A stretch of 64,000 nucleotides of DNA, from positions 2,539,106 through 2,603,105 of the forward strand of contig CM055098.1 in assembly GCA_029204225.1 (NCBI GenBank), given 5' to 3'. Numbering within the stretch: the stretch's first letter is position 1; each line of letters opens with the position of its first letter. The DNA comes from Diphasiastrum complanatum. Lineage: Eukaryota > Streptophyta > Lycopodiopsida > Lycopodiales > Lycopodiaceae. Position numbers and translations under genes: made by a program. Of the stretch, positions 31,737-43,580 are shown in pieces. The notes under the pieces were generated by a model. It made no database searches. It was not told the DNA's origin and worked only from the letters and a program-made list of their open reading frames with translations.

Positions 31737-32852
31737 ATGGATTTTGATGTAGTAGAGGAGTCCAGGCCGCGCTTTCAACTGCAATCCGGTCGAATTGTGC
31801 GCGATCTGGACGATGATGGTGATGGTAATGGTGGAAAGGGTGAATTGGAGAGATGGCAGGTGGGGGCATGCATGGTGGCAGGGGTGTTGTTGGTGAGCTT
31901 GGCAGCGGCGACTATGGCAGGCACAACCCAGCAGTTGATCTTGGCCTGGGTGGCACTAGCTTTGCTCATCGGACCTTTTGCGCCTTTGTCTGTCACTGGT
32001 GGAGACTGCCGAGTGGGGCGCGGAGAGCTGCTGCCCCCGCTTGTGCTTCCCTGCGAGGATGAGAAGAAGTTGGTGCTGCCAGCATCAATCAGAAACTCTG
32101 GAAGTAGAAGGCCTGCTGCTGCTAAAGACGAGAACAAGTTTATCAGCAGCAGCAGTTGCTGTAGTAGTGCAGATGTGGCCATTCCCAAGAGGCTGCAGGA
32201 GGAGGCAAGGGAACAGATAATTGCAGGTGATGATGATTTAGGTGTGGTAATGGAGAGGGAAGATGATTGGGCGGTTGAGGAGATTGAGCTTTTGAGAAAG
32301 CAGATGGCTCGGATTCCTCGGGGGACGTTGCGAAGATGGCACATCATTTCTGAGGCTTTTGGTGGTTCCCGCACTGTTGAAAACGTGATCGCAATGGCAA
32401 AAACGTTGGCGAAAAAAAAACCAGGACATGAGGATTCATCCTATAGCCAATTTCTGGCACAAAGGAAGCGATCGGAGCAGATCATCTCTTCTCCTCTCAG
32501 CCGCAGAGAGGACTCGTACGGTGCACTGGGAGGAAGCAGGGACACTGGAGATCAAAGCACAATTGTATCTAGGGTTTCTTCGCAGAAAATTTTTTCGAAC
32601 GGTGTATCTGTGCAACAATCGGATGAAAAGAGTAAGAACCAATGGACGGAAACGGAAGACAAAGCTTTGCTGTCCGCACTGAAGGTTTTCCCAAAGGACA
32701 CTCCCATGCGATGGGAGAAGGTAGCTGTAGCTCTTCCAGGTAGGTCAAAGAGGCAATGTTTTAAACGCTTTTCTGACCTAAGAGAAAACTTCAGAAGCAT
32801 GAAGGCAGAGAACAACTCTACCGCTCTTACTCACGAGCATCAATTAGAATAA
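31737..32852 (+). CDS. membrane-anchored MYB-like transcription factor (maMYB type)
   Basis: A single uninterrupted frame of 371 residues. The N-terminus is acidic (residues 24-30), then two hydrophobic segments (about 42-61 and 66-86) that could anchor the protein in a membrane. A low-complexity linker with Ser and Cys runs (136-144) follows, then two SANT/MYB repeats: one at about 176-222 (DDWAVEEIELLRKQM ... RRWHIISEAFGG) and one at about 301-357 (NQWTETEDKALLSALKVFP ... RWEKVAVALPGRSKRQC). Two membrane segments followed by two MYB repeats is the plan of Arabidopsis maMYB, an ER-anchored factor reported to affect root hair growth. The start at 31737 is the first ATG, puts the acidic N-terminus in frame, and follows a purine-rich leader. 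GC content is higher than in the surroundings, and the frame lacks stops or shifts, so it is probably functional. No intron is seen. Confidence 0.85.
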   Translation: MDFDVVEESRPRFQLQSGRIVRDLDDDGDGNGGKGELERWQVGACMVAGVLLVSLAAATMAGTTQQLILAWVALALLIGPFAPLSVTGGDCRVGRGELLPPLVLPCEDEKKLVLPASIRNSGSRRPAAAKDENKFISSSSCCSSADVAIPKRLQEEAREQIIAGDDDLGVVMEREDDWAVEEIELLRKQMARIPRGTLRRWHIISEAFGGSRTVENVIAMAKTLAKKKPGHEDSSYSQFLAQRKRSEQIISSPLSRREDSYGALGGSRDTGDQSTIVSRVSSQKIFSNGVSVQQSDEKSKNQWTETEDKALLSALKVFPKDTPMRWEKVAVALPGRSKRQCFKRFSDLRENFRSMKAENNSTALTHEHQLE

Positions 32853-34160
32853 TGAGAAAAATTATAAAATTAGATGCTTGTTTTGATCTGGCCGTTCCCC
32901 GTCTTTGTAATTTTATGTGAGAGAAGATTCTTATCGAGCAGCTAAACTACAGAAGTAATCTGCGTTATTTGAACAAAGAATCGTCCTGCTTTGCTTGGCT
33001 TGGCCGTATGTTGTTAGATACGGAATTTTCATTTTCTACAGGGCTGAAGATGTCTTTACACGAAAGATTCTCCATAACTTCCATTGATTAAACAAGTATA
33101 CCGAGATACAAAATTGCTGGTTTCTCAAGAACTTCGAAATCAAGAATTTGCCAACAAAGAATGACTTAAATATAGCTGCTGAAAGCACATCAAGAGTTGC
33201 ATGACTTGACAGCAGAGTCACCTTTGAATCAGACGTTCATGTGCCCTTGATCGCTTTTTCTCCATTTTGCTTGGACAATTGGGTGCATCTGTCACTCTTT
33301 CTCCGACAAGGAATGAATCTGAAGCCTGCCTACTGAACTCCTGGGGTCCTAGGGTTTTGATCTCTAACATATTTCGTTTCCAATTCATTTCTGTCTGTAG
33401 CTACCTTCCTATGATATTCATTTACCACATTACAACAAATCTGGTTCATGATTGAAATAACCAATAAATTGGAGGACACATAATGTAAAGCTTTAAACAG
33501 AACGCTTTGCATTTTTGTTGGCTCAAGAACAAAAATCATGATGTAGATTCAAAGAAGAAGAGATCTACTAATATTGCTGATAAACACTTTGTGGTTCGCA
33601 ACACTTTTTCTTGGATAATTTGCATGTTTTTGAAGGGATTTTCATTTCCAATAAAGGATAGGTATTGATTGTGATGATCATCTAGAAAACTTCTATCTTT
33701 TCTCTTATGAATTTGAGTTTGCGTAAAGATCAGTTTCTTGTGGTACTTGTCCCATCTTATTGCATAAATTAACCCATGTTAGAAGATATATTGATGAATT
33801 ATTTGTTCTTGATCTTCTTGATTTTGGTAGCTTTCTATATATGAAGACCCTAATGTTTTTTGGTGGAGGAACCTATTCTAAAGGCTCATGTGAATTAAAT
33901 TGTCCACCTAGTGGTGATAAGTGCAATGATTTGGACCTTTCTTTAAGCTAGGCTAGGTCAGGTTTATTGGTTGATATTTTTTATAAAAGGTTGTAGCTAG
34001 AATACAGTAACATAAATGTACTTCACATGCCTCATGTTTCTTCAAATATTTCTAATTCTATTAAATGTGGAGTGATCACTTTCAATTCTATAGGTTTTCC
34101 CGTCTTTGTTCTAGTAGAAATGCTTTTATAAAAAAATTAAGCAATTGAATCATTTTGTTA
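32853..34160. other. gene-free region after maMYB
   Basis: Presumed 3' untranslated region (AATAATGAG...ATTATAAAATTAG just after the stop could serve polyadenylation), then AT-rich DNA. No protein family is recognised in the short frames. Confidence 0.5.
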
Positions 34161-34167
34161 CTCCATA

Positions 34168-35231
34168 CAGAATCGCGATCCCGATTCGCGATTCGGGATT
34201 TTCCTAATCGTGTAGAATCGATTTTTTTTTTTTTTGAAATTTTTTTGTGCAATATGGGTATCAGATGAAAGATCTGATCGAGGGGAATATGATTGTGTAG
34301 TTTGTCGACTGTTTTAGGTGCAGGATGGTCCCTTTACGCTAAAAGCTGCACCCCATATAAAATAAAAGAAAACACATTGGGGCATTCCCAATGAACATAG
34401 CAGGAATCTCCCTTTCTCTGATTCTCCCTCTCTCTATCTCTCTCTCTGATCACGATTCACAACAAACGGAACTAAAACCATGCTAAACAAAAACCTAGCT
34501 GAATCATTCTGAACTTTAGCCTTAAATGAAAAGGATGGGTCGGTGGAAGTAGTCCCATCTGGCCTCCCAAATACGTGAGATCATGATGGTCCACGCCTAA
34601 ACCCTAAAAAGTATGGAATCAGGGCATGAAAATTGAAATTTGTGATACGGACGTAGACGGGCGGAACGGAGGTCATAGGAGTCTGTGCAGGCATGTGGAA
34701 ATGCATTCTAGGCTCAGACATCACCTCACTCGGTTTCCAACAAGTCATTTTGTGAAAATGGCAAAAATACACAAGCATTTGGAATGTGGTGTTCAAATCT
34801 CGCTAGGCGTGCCGTAACGGCTGAAACTGACGCTGCAGGAATCACTGTGGGCGTGAAGAAAGGTGGTCTAGAGCCAAACTACGCTCGATTTGGTTGCCTA
34901 CAGCTCAATGTCAACAATTGCAAAAAATCAAGCCTACACTTACCAAATATTGAAAATTGGTCGTTTCGCTCTCCACGAAGCTCAGACCCACCCGGCACCG
35001 TGCACACCACCTCCATATCGCCGAGTAGATGCCTGTCAACTATTCACTTGCAAAGATTGGACGCCCACAGCTCTCAGAAAAAAAATTTGCCTCCTCCACT
35101 GCTGGCGCGGTTTTGTCCGTGAGGAGGCTCGAAATCGAGTTTTTGGTTTTTTTTTTTCACGATTCTTTTCCACAATTCTGTGAAGCGAATTGCGATTCGC
35201 AAGTCTTGAATCACGATTCGCTGCAACTATG
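34168..35231. mobile_element. candidate non-autonomous TIR DNA transposon
   Basis: The left end carries AGAATCGCGATCCCGATTCG followed by a T-run. The right end carries, after a T-run, the reverse-complement-like block (CACGATTC ... GCGAATTGCGATTCGC ... CACGATTCGC). The two ends are imperfect inverted repeats over about 60 bases. The 7-mer CTCCATA occurs just outside both ends (34161-34167 and 35232-35238), a possible target-site duplication. The 1.06 kb interior has no transposase. The exact ends are uncertain. Mutator-like or another TIR superfamily is possible. Confidence 0.5.
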
Positions 35232-35554
35232 CTCCATAAGGGCTACTTATTCAAGAAAATCATGAAAAAAGTTTGAACTAGTTTAGACTCTTATGGTTTC
35301 ATATTTGGTATTTCAGCTTTTGGTATGTTTAAGATAATCAATAATATATAAAAAAAATTGCTAGAGGTTGAGGCTTGGGAGATTCTCAAGTCCTTTACTT
35401 GAACAATAGAGTACACACCCGCATCATGGACTTAGGTGATTCATTGATCACTGAACACATTACAAAAGTCTAGCTTGCCGCTATTGGAGAGTGCCATTGA
35501 CAGGTTTTGTGGTGCCCATAGTTTTGAATAGTTTCTCATTAAAACTTTGCCATG

Positions 35555-35830
35555 CTGAATGTTTCATCGGAACGCGTTCCGTGCAATGAAATTCCATTTT
35601 GAAAAGTCTGTTTTAAACGGAGGCAAAAAATTTTCAAAGGGGAAGCAAAGGACGCACTTGAACTCGTGCATTCAAATTTGTGTGGTCCTATGCAAACTAC
35701 AATTCAAAGAGGGAGGGGGGGGGACATTGCTTCATTACCCTTGTGGATGACTTTACATGGAAGGTATGGGCTTATTTTCTAAGACCAAAATTTGAAGCTA
35801 TTAAGTAATCCAAGAAGTTCAATGCTTGGT
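35555..35830 (+). pseudogene. Copia integrase fragment
   Basis: In changing frames it shows FSKGK, then DALELVHSNLCGPMQT, then FITLVDDFTWKVWAYFLRPKFEAIK, the start of a Copia integrase core. A G-run (about 35711-35724) interrupts the frame. Nothing of the rest of the element is seen nearby. Confidence 0.75.
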
Positions 35831-38800
35831 GTCATGTTGTTGGAGGAGCTTGCCTCCATGATGGCTAGGAGTCTCCATGCCCTAGTCCAATAATGTCCAG
35901 CACACGTGTTGAGGAGCTTAAGCATTTCATTTGTAATTTTGGTGTTTTCCATCATTTCTTAATTAGCTCTTTCCAGCTTCAATCTCTGCTGGGCTGGGAT
36001 CTAGGGAGTCATTATAGTGGTACTAGAGCCATAGGTTGTTTGTGTGAAGGAGATTGGGAGCAACGAAAGGTAGATCACTAGAATATATGAGTTGTTGGAC
36101 AAAGAACAAGGGCAACTTGTAAGTCTGAGACTTAGTTGCCTGTTCTGGAACGGGACCCCCAAAAAAAATTAAAAATTCGTATTTTTTTACAAAAAAAAAA
36201 ACCATATCCTGACAGTTAATATCCAAAGAACTATCAACCATATGCCAGAGTTTAAAATAGCTTAAATGTAAAAAAAAATAGCACCCTGTCTGTTAACTCT
36301 ATACTACCTTAACAAAAATGCATTGGCAGGGGTCTGTTCATCTCCTTGGGCTTTGTTTCACATCTTCATGATGGACTGAAGCTTTGTGTTTTCGGATGGG
36401 GGCCGACGAGATCAGGATGAGAATAACAGCCATCTCTGATTATATTGCATGCATCCCATTTCTGGGTGGAATAGCTACGTCAGCCATCAGCAAGTATTCA
36501 TTGCTTAAACTGAAAACACTGTTAATTTTCAAATAAAACCCATGGAACTTACTTCATGAGTAAAAGTTTCCTACAAGTTTTTTGAGCTAAAATTAAAATA
36601 AATTCCAGATGCATTTTTATATCATATATTGTTCTTCTTGAGACCTTCACTGGTAGTTTGGATAATTTTGAAATTATAGTGAGCCCTTCTCAAATGACTA
36701 ACTAAACCAGCGGGATTTGTGGCATAGGTTAAGCGCACACAATACATAGGTGTGAAGAAAAATGGCATTGCTTGCATGAATTTCTTGGATTGATTCATCC
36801 CGAGAGTTATTTTATTCTTTCCTCAAAACCCTGATTCTGAACTCTGCCCGAGCCACTGATTCTCAAGCTACAGTTGGATCTTAAGTCTTCAAAATACAAA
36901 TTCCAAATCCATATAACACCATATAGACGGGAAAAAAAAAAACTTTCCGACCCAGTACGCCGTTCGTTCCGACTCAAAAGGGTTGGAACAGGTTTCTAAG
37001 GTCTGAGATAGCGTGAATTTGGCAGCAAGCAGTTTTGACTAGTTGCGAGAAGTCTGAATGACTAATGATTCTTACTTGTTCTTCACATGTATGAATGAAG
37101 AAAACACCCTGGTGCATTTATTCATAGGAAAAAGTAGTAGGTACATTGATGAAAAAGATATATACACCCGTTAGGTTAAACAAAAGTAGGCTCAAACAAG
37201 AGCGAAGCCTGCAGTAAAGTTAAGATTAATCCAAATCCTGAAGATAAAAGTGCATAAACTATGATGATGTCCGTGGGAGTCTGCCAACTAACTGCAGCAG
37301 ATCAGAAAAATGTATGAATCGTTGAGGCCAAAATAGTGGCAGTCAGATTACATTCGTTGCTCTTGATGACAGGTTTGCATATCATGTTGGTCAATTATTA
37401 GATGTGCATGGCTCTTGAGTAGGTAATGCAGCACTGGGTGTACTTTTATTCCTTATGTTCAGAGATCAAAGACTAAGATCAGAAGCTTTCTGTTCTAATA
37501 GCCCATTCAAAACTAAAGGAGGCAACCTGATGGCAGCCTTATTCTGACAAAATGGTAGACAACATATCTCTGTTTACTTCAAAAGGTTTGTTGTGGCTAG
37601 AATCATCAGAAGCAGGCTGCCATCTTTATGGCCAATTGGAAGGTAAAGACAGTGGGCTGATCCTCCATGAGTCAAATAACTGTAGGAATTGGCTGATCTG
37701 ACCCTGGCAAGCAATGGAGGTGGTGAAGCTATGGGAGCTGGCCTTACTATGACCATTCTGATCTGGGGCAGAGAATAATTGACTTTTCCTTGATAAAACC
37801 TAGGCACTGGAGGGTGTATTTTTAGAAATTTGCTCTATTGTTGGCTCATGAATGAACACTCAGCCATAAGGTGTGGTGTTTTTCCTTATTGGCATACGAA
37901 TTTTGCATGTACTCTTTGCTATTTTAGCATAGAGCTTCTTGCATGATTGGTTTTATGTTTGAGCTCTTTCTTTTCTGGAAGTCGAGATAGCTTTGAGTCT
38001 GATGAAATCCTTTCTAGCCTTGCATGACCATCCTCCTTGGCCTGCCCAGATCTTTGCATGACTAACAAACTCTGCAGGGCTATAGCACGTGGAAGGTCTG
38101 ATGTGTTCATGCATTCTAACTTGTGCCAATGCAAGAGGTGCCCAATTTTGAATAATATGGTTGAGAATTATGTAAATATCTCTATTAAGTTGTTAACCGT
38201 TCCTCGAGACTAGTTGAGATATTTTTAGCTTATCGCAAAAGGTAAAACCCTATTATTTTTATTTTCACACTATTTTCAGCAATTACTATTCGAACTCAAG
38301 ATGCTCACTATTCTTTGACTTGACTAATTCATTATTAGTTGGCCAAACAATCGTTGACTGAATCATTCTAGAACCTAATTGGACTATGTAACCAGTTAGG
38401 GATACGCTGGAGATTGGTGAATTGATAATCATTGACAGGTCATTAGTAGATGACCATTCTTGGGATACATTGTAGGTCCTAATATGATTAACAAACATGT
38501 GTTAGTGCTTATATTTCAAGCATTGGAGAGAGAGACCCTCCACTGAATTCCTACTCGTTCACTTCTCTATGTTCCAATATACTAGTAATGAGAGATGATA
38601 CAAGCATATAGAAAGGAAAAACTAAGTTACTGAAAAATACTCGCAACAAACTAAACAGGGCCTTTGGGTCCAAGCTTTAACAGTACAGAATTGACTTTGT
38701 AGTATTTGTTGTTGAAAACATTTCGCTACTTCAAAGAATTTATCTTCATAAATAGGTTCACTTATGACATAAGAAAGCTGAGATATTCCGTTCTGTTTTT

Positions 38801-38967
38801 CTCTCTCTAAATTATTCTTGTCTATGCACATCTCAAGACGCAAGCTGTAAGTCATCTTCAGATGATGCGAAGAACTGACTTCCATCACCATAAAGATTCT
38901 CTTTGGGAAGTAGTGTATTATATGTGCTTTCAAACATTTTTAGAATCGTTATCCATAATATACCCAA
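35831..38967. other. gene-free region
   Basis: About 3.1 kb without an assignable gene. A reverse-strand frame at 37574-37807 (PRFYQGKVNYSLPQIRMVIV...) and one at 37919-38134 have reasonable composition but match no family I can name. They could be exon fragments of an old gene. Confidence 0.4.
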
Positions 38968-39060
38968 CGGGGTTGGCTCAATTGGTTAGCTTGGCATCCA
39001 AAGTTTCTTTGGTCTCAAGTTTTATCCCACCTTGGAAACCAAGATATATAATAATAATTT
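38968..39060 (+). mobile_element. tRNA-derived SINE candidate
   Basis: GGGTTGGCTCAATTGGTTAGC is a good tRNA-like box A, and TCTCAAGTTTTATCCC, about 30 bases on, resembles a degraded box B. The element ends in ATAATAATAATTTT, like the candidate at 2040-2168. Confidence 0.5.
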
Positions 39061-39540
39061 TGCTATCACATGTTTCAAATACATCAAAATGTAAAACGTT
39101 TTAAATTCTTTCTTCGTCTTTCATAGGTAGAAGCACATCACTTCCAAATAATTCATTTATGAACTTAAGAAGTCACTTTCTATCACCATAGAGATTCTTT
39201 TTGAGAAGTAGTGTATCATACATGCTTTCAAACATGTAATATGGAGTCATTATTCATAATATATCCAGTTGTTTGATGTTCTACATGTTAAGTTTGAGTC
39301 GATTATTTCTAAGTTGGTTGAACGATGTTTGATTTTAACAATTTTTTTGTTTTGTTTTTCAAATAGCTAAGGTAGTCACTCATACAATGTTGAAAAAACA
39401 ATTTGGGATTAAAACAAGAACGTTGTGGCATACCACAAAGGCCTTGTCATAATTGTGGTATTTTGAGATTTGTAAATTTTTGACATGAGAAATGACCATT
39501 TAGAAAGAATGGATGAAAATTATTTAGTCAATTTCTAATT
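39061..39540. other. gene-free AT-rich region
   Basis: No gene. It contains a second, diverged copy of the GATTCT-TTTGGGAAGTAGTGTAT stretch (about 38890 and 39195), a short-range duplication of about 300 bp spacing. Confidence 0.5.
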
Positions 39541-39559
39541 TTACAAATAATTATAATTA

Positions 39560-40255
39560 TTTTTATATTTGAGTAGTTACCATGTCACACTCGGAATCAA
39601 TAGTCATAAAATTATGCATAATTTTTAAAATAGTAGATTCACGATATTGCAATTAGTTTTCAAAAGTAACAACAAATTTTATTAGTAACTATTTGTAGTA
39701 TTATAGCTAATATAAAAATTTCAAAATTAATATTTACGAAGTAGTAATAAATTTCACAATGTAATATTTATAATTTCATGATGCACATTCACAATTGCAG
39801 AAAATGAATATTTGTGTATGAATTGATGAAGGTAGTGATAAGTTAAATTTTTTTACAATTTTTACGATTAAATTCACAAAAATGGTCACAATTTGTGCAA
39901 TTTAACGCTCATAAATAACCACAAATATGATGATTGAGTATTCACTAATTTTATAATTTGATTGAAATTCACATTTGATATAAAAAAAAAAAGTCACAAG
40001 TTTAGTATTTAGAAAATTTGCTATTTTGTGTTCACAATTGTATTGTTAAAATAATGTCATGATCAAAGTTTTCAGAGTATCACGATTAGTATTCAAAATT
40101 CCACAATCAATATAAAAAATATCACAGTATTCATAGTTTCACGATCAATATTCAGAGTATCATGATCAGTATTAGAGTTTCACGATCAGTATTCACGATA
40201 TTCACGTATCAATATTCCAAATATTCACGTTGCAATATTCACGATATTCTAAGTG
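39560..40255. repeat. very AT-rich region with iterated TATTCACGAT-like words
   Basis: Strongly AT-rich. From about 40060 on it is made of degenerate short repeats such as CACGATCAGTATTCA and CAATATTCACGATATTC. It looks like a decayed minisatellite of roughly 20-base words. Confidence 0.65.
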
Positions 40256-40559
40256 TCATCTACCCTTTCGTTTGATCCCAAAAGGGCCGATACCAATGGA
40301 CAAGAAAATGTTGTCTACTATGACCTTATATAAAGGTGATCCTTCGAACCCCAAATGCTTCTGAGACAATGCACTCTTTTGGTGTCGTCATGCAGACAAT
40401 CGCATTTGGCTTGAATCCTCCAACAAATAACTTGACCTATTTTGTTAGACGAGTCTTGTGTCATAGAAATTATGGATTTCGCCTTGCTTGTACCTATCAT
40501 GGCAAACATGATAGTGGTTCCTATCATGGCAAACATCGATAATCTATTTCCCAAACAAA

Positions 40560-40775
40560 GGGCTCTCTAAGATAGAGTTATTGAACTTTAATGGCCAATG
40601 TGACCCTAATCAATTCATCCAAAGTACAAAGGCTTGTGACACATATCGTATTGATAAGGATCAGTCCAAAAGAAAGTGCTTTAATCTTTGTCTTGCTAAT
40701 ACAACTATTGATTGGTATTTCGATCTAGAGACACATGAGAAACAAGATTCAAACTCTTTGTGAAGGACATTTATT
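40560..40775 (+). pseudogene. LTR-retrotransposon gag fragment
   Basis: The frame reads LNFNGQCDPNQFIQS, then DTYRIDKDQSKRKCF and ANTTIDWYFDL. This follows the Retrotrans_gag pattern (F-G--DP--FI ... D ... F...L...A..W). The region before it (40336-40542) is open but unassigned. The rest of the element is absent. Confidence 0.6.
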
Positions 40776-42328
40776 TTTGTGCTTCTAGACTACCAAATTT
40801 GTAGAAGATTCCTTGGACGAGTAAGAATCAAGAGTTGTGAGTTTGTTAGAGACTATTTGAAGGGGGCAAGCAGTTAAAGGGTCTATTTAAAGCAGCTCAC
40901 ATAAATAAAAAAATTAGAATCTATTTTAGGAAGTGTTGCTTTCGTGCATTCCATTGGTTCACTCTACATGTCCCGAATGTGCCCAATGGAGATATCTCGT
41001 ATCATAATACATCATGTACACAATGCAATAGAAAAGCATGTCATTAGACAAGTTCAAATTTCACCTAGATAATAAAAAAACATTATAAGTTTTCTTAGGT
41101 GAAGCAAGGAGAAGCTTATGATGAGTTAGGCTATTTATAGTTAAGCTTGCATAACTACCTTGGATTGGGACTCACTTTCAAATCAAGCATAAATCATGTG
41201 CTCTTCATGATTGTACTTGATGTTTGCTCATTATTTTGATTACTTTAACTTTAATTTTACAAATTCATGTGCACAAAACTTACAAGATTTTCTTCTTCCA
41301 CTTTGAAATATTATAATTAAGAAAGATTGTATTTGAACTAGGATAAGAATGCATGTAATATTCAAAAATGTTCAAGCAAAAGATGATATACCAAGCTATA
41401 CCATATGAGAACTAGCCAAATTGATTACTTGTTTGGGCTGATTAGTCTTTGCTCAAAGAAGCTAAAACACAATTTGTTTGATTATAATATCACACCATAA
41501 ATTTAGCTTTACATTGAATTGCTTTTACTAATGCTTAGGCCCCGCACATCTACATCTAACCGTAAAGTGATTGAACTCCATGAGTTACGTATGTTTAGCC
41601 ATGCAGGTTGTTCCATAAGGGATGTTTTTCTTTATATTGTTTGATAGAATATTGACTATAATTGATGTGCTAACAAACATGTGAGAGTTTGCAATAAATA
41701 CATGAAACTTAAAAAAAAAAGGATTTCTTCACTTCTTTTTAACAATCTTCTTGGAATAAGACTAAACATTGGTTTTCATGAATATAATTTTTGCCACATA
41801 TATGTTATCGGATCCACTATCATTGAAAGCAAAACCTCTTTTGTCAAGCTCTTTTAGCCCAATTTGATAAATAACATGGCCTATGGTCTTTACATTCATA
41901 GATGAGCTGTCAATGCAATATCTTAGTACTAATTTTTGTTTTTTTTAATGTAAAATCTTAGTGGAAATGTGTGAATGTAACTCACCTTTGAAAACTACTT
42001 ATTAATCTTATTATCTTTAAACAACTTTACATGCAATTTTTATCTTTTTTTTTTCATTTTGTTTTCTCTCCTTATTTGAACTCATTTTTGTCATTAAAAA
42101 TTTATGCTCACAAGTCTTTGGATCAGATGCCACTTTTCCTTCTCTCTTTTTTTGTTGACTTAATATGACATAATGCGAAAGAGTATGCTTAGAATACATG
42201 TGGAAATGATTCTAACATGGAAAAAGAAAAACAGAATTATTCTTAGCCTAATTGATTGTGAAGATTGTAGAGGAATTCAAAAAAAAAAAAAGAGGCGAAG
42301 TTTAGAAGCAGGGAAGAGAATAAACAAA
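40776..42328. other. gene-free region
   Basis: AT-rich, no recognisable coding sequence or RNA gene. Confidence 0.55.
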
Positions 42329-42360
<32 letters not shown>

Positions 42361-42375
42361 TGTGTGTGTGTGTGT
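42329..42375. repeat. TG microsatellite
   Basis: TG dinucleotide run of about 47 bases with one TA interruption. Confidence 0.95.
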
Positions 42376-42584
42376 TTGCCTACAAAAAAAATAACTCTGA
42401 GAATATCATAAATGATGAAGTAAAAATAACAATTAATCATATCAACAATTTCCTATTTTTACACAAAACTTCTTACCAACTCTTCAAGTTGAAGAGAGCA
42501 TGTTCACTTGCACCCATCCACAAAAACATTTTGTTAGCAAATAAATTACAAGTGTCTATACATGCCCTCAGTTGTTATCCTTGT

Positions 42585-42704
42585 CACAAACTTAAAAACT
42601 TGAGGGGTTATGTCATGTTAAAACTTTTGGAATAACCGAACCCATGTCCTCACAAACTTAAAAACTTGAGAGGTTATGTCATGTTAAAACTTTTGGAATA
42701 ACGG
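42585..42704. repeat. 66 bp tandem duplication
   Basis: Two head-to-tail copies starting CACAAACTTAAAAACTTGAG at 42585 and 42651, nearly identical over about 55 bases. Confidence 0.88.
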
Positions 42705-43580
42705 ATAGAAACCGCGCACTCTAAATTGTCTCTGAGTAATTGAGAAAAGTTCTGATAATAAGCAGCTCTGTTGATAAGCAGTAGCGCAATAGCAACTCTA
42801 AAATAAATCTCTAAAAGACTGAGCTAAAATGCTCAAGAGAGTTCAAGCTTGAAAGCTTGATAGAGAGCTAACTACAATACTTTCTGATTGTGAACAATCT
42901 GCTTGATAAGAGCGCAAGAAGCGTTGTGTCATAACACTCAACTCCATCACAATTCACAATAACATTTTCAGATGATAATTGAGATGTTTGAACAACTGAT
43001 TTATACTAAGTAATTAGGTCATCAAATGTGATTGCCAGTTGGCTATATTGTTGATAAGCGGTGAAAATTGGCCGTAAACAGTCTGTCTGCATAAATGAAC
43101 TAAAACTGTTACTCTGCATAAATGAACTAAAACTGCCACAGGCGACAGTGTCGCAAAAAGACGACATTGACGGCTTTTTGCGAAAAAGACGACAGTGTCT
43201 TAAAATCTCATTTTCTGAATATTAGGGTAGCTCCACACTTTGTCAGAGTCATTTCCTTAACATTTGAGGAACTTTGAAAAAATGCAAAAAATGCGACTCT
43301 GCAATTTTACTCGCAAATCCTGATAGGCAAAAAATGCGAAAAAGACGACATTGCATTTTTACACATAATTCTTGACAGACGACAGTGTCGCAAAAATGCG
43401 AAAAATGTGACACTGTAATTTTACTCGTAATTCTTGACAGGCGACATTGTTTGGATTGTAGAGAGAGAAAATACGACACTGTTGTCAAACTCCGTGTATT
43501 TCTATAGACTGTGTAAAAACACTTGTAATTCTACAGACTGTATAAAAACACGGGAAAATCCGCAGAAAAATAATGGATGA
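42700..43580. mobile_element. LTR-like segment with GACAGTGTCG words
   Basis: Contains repeated GACGACAGTGTCGCAAAAA, GCGACATTGTT and TACGACACTGTTG words (43140-43490), then TTTCTATAGACTGT and TTCTACAGACTGT repeats (about 43498-43550). The same vocabulary occurs at 14068-14650 beside the reverse-strand Copia. The most economical reading is that both are LTRs of one family, here a solo or truncated LTR. Exact ends were not determined. Confidence 0.5.

Noticed and set aside
31775-32374. 199-codon reverse frame opposite maMYB
   Set aside because: Shadow of the maMYB gene: the forward frame shows SANT repeats and membrane segments, this one only Ser/Ala-rich low complexity.
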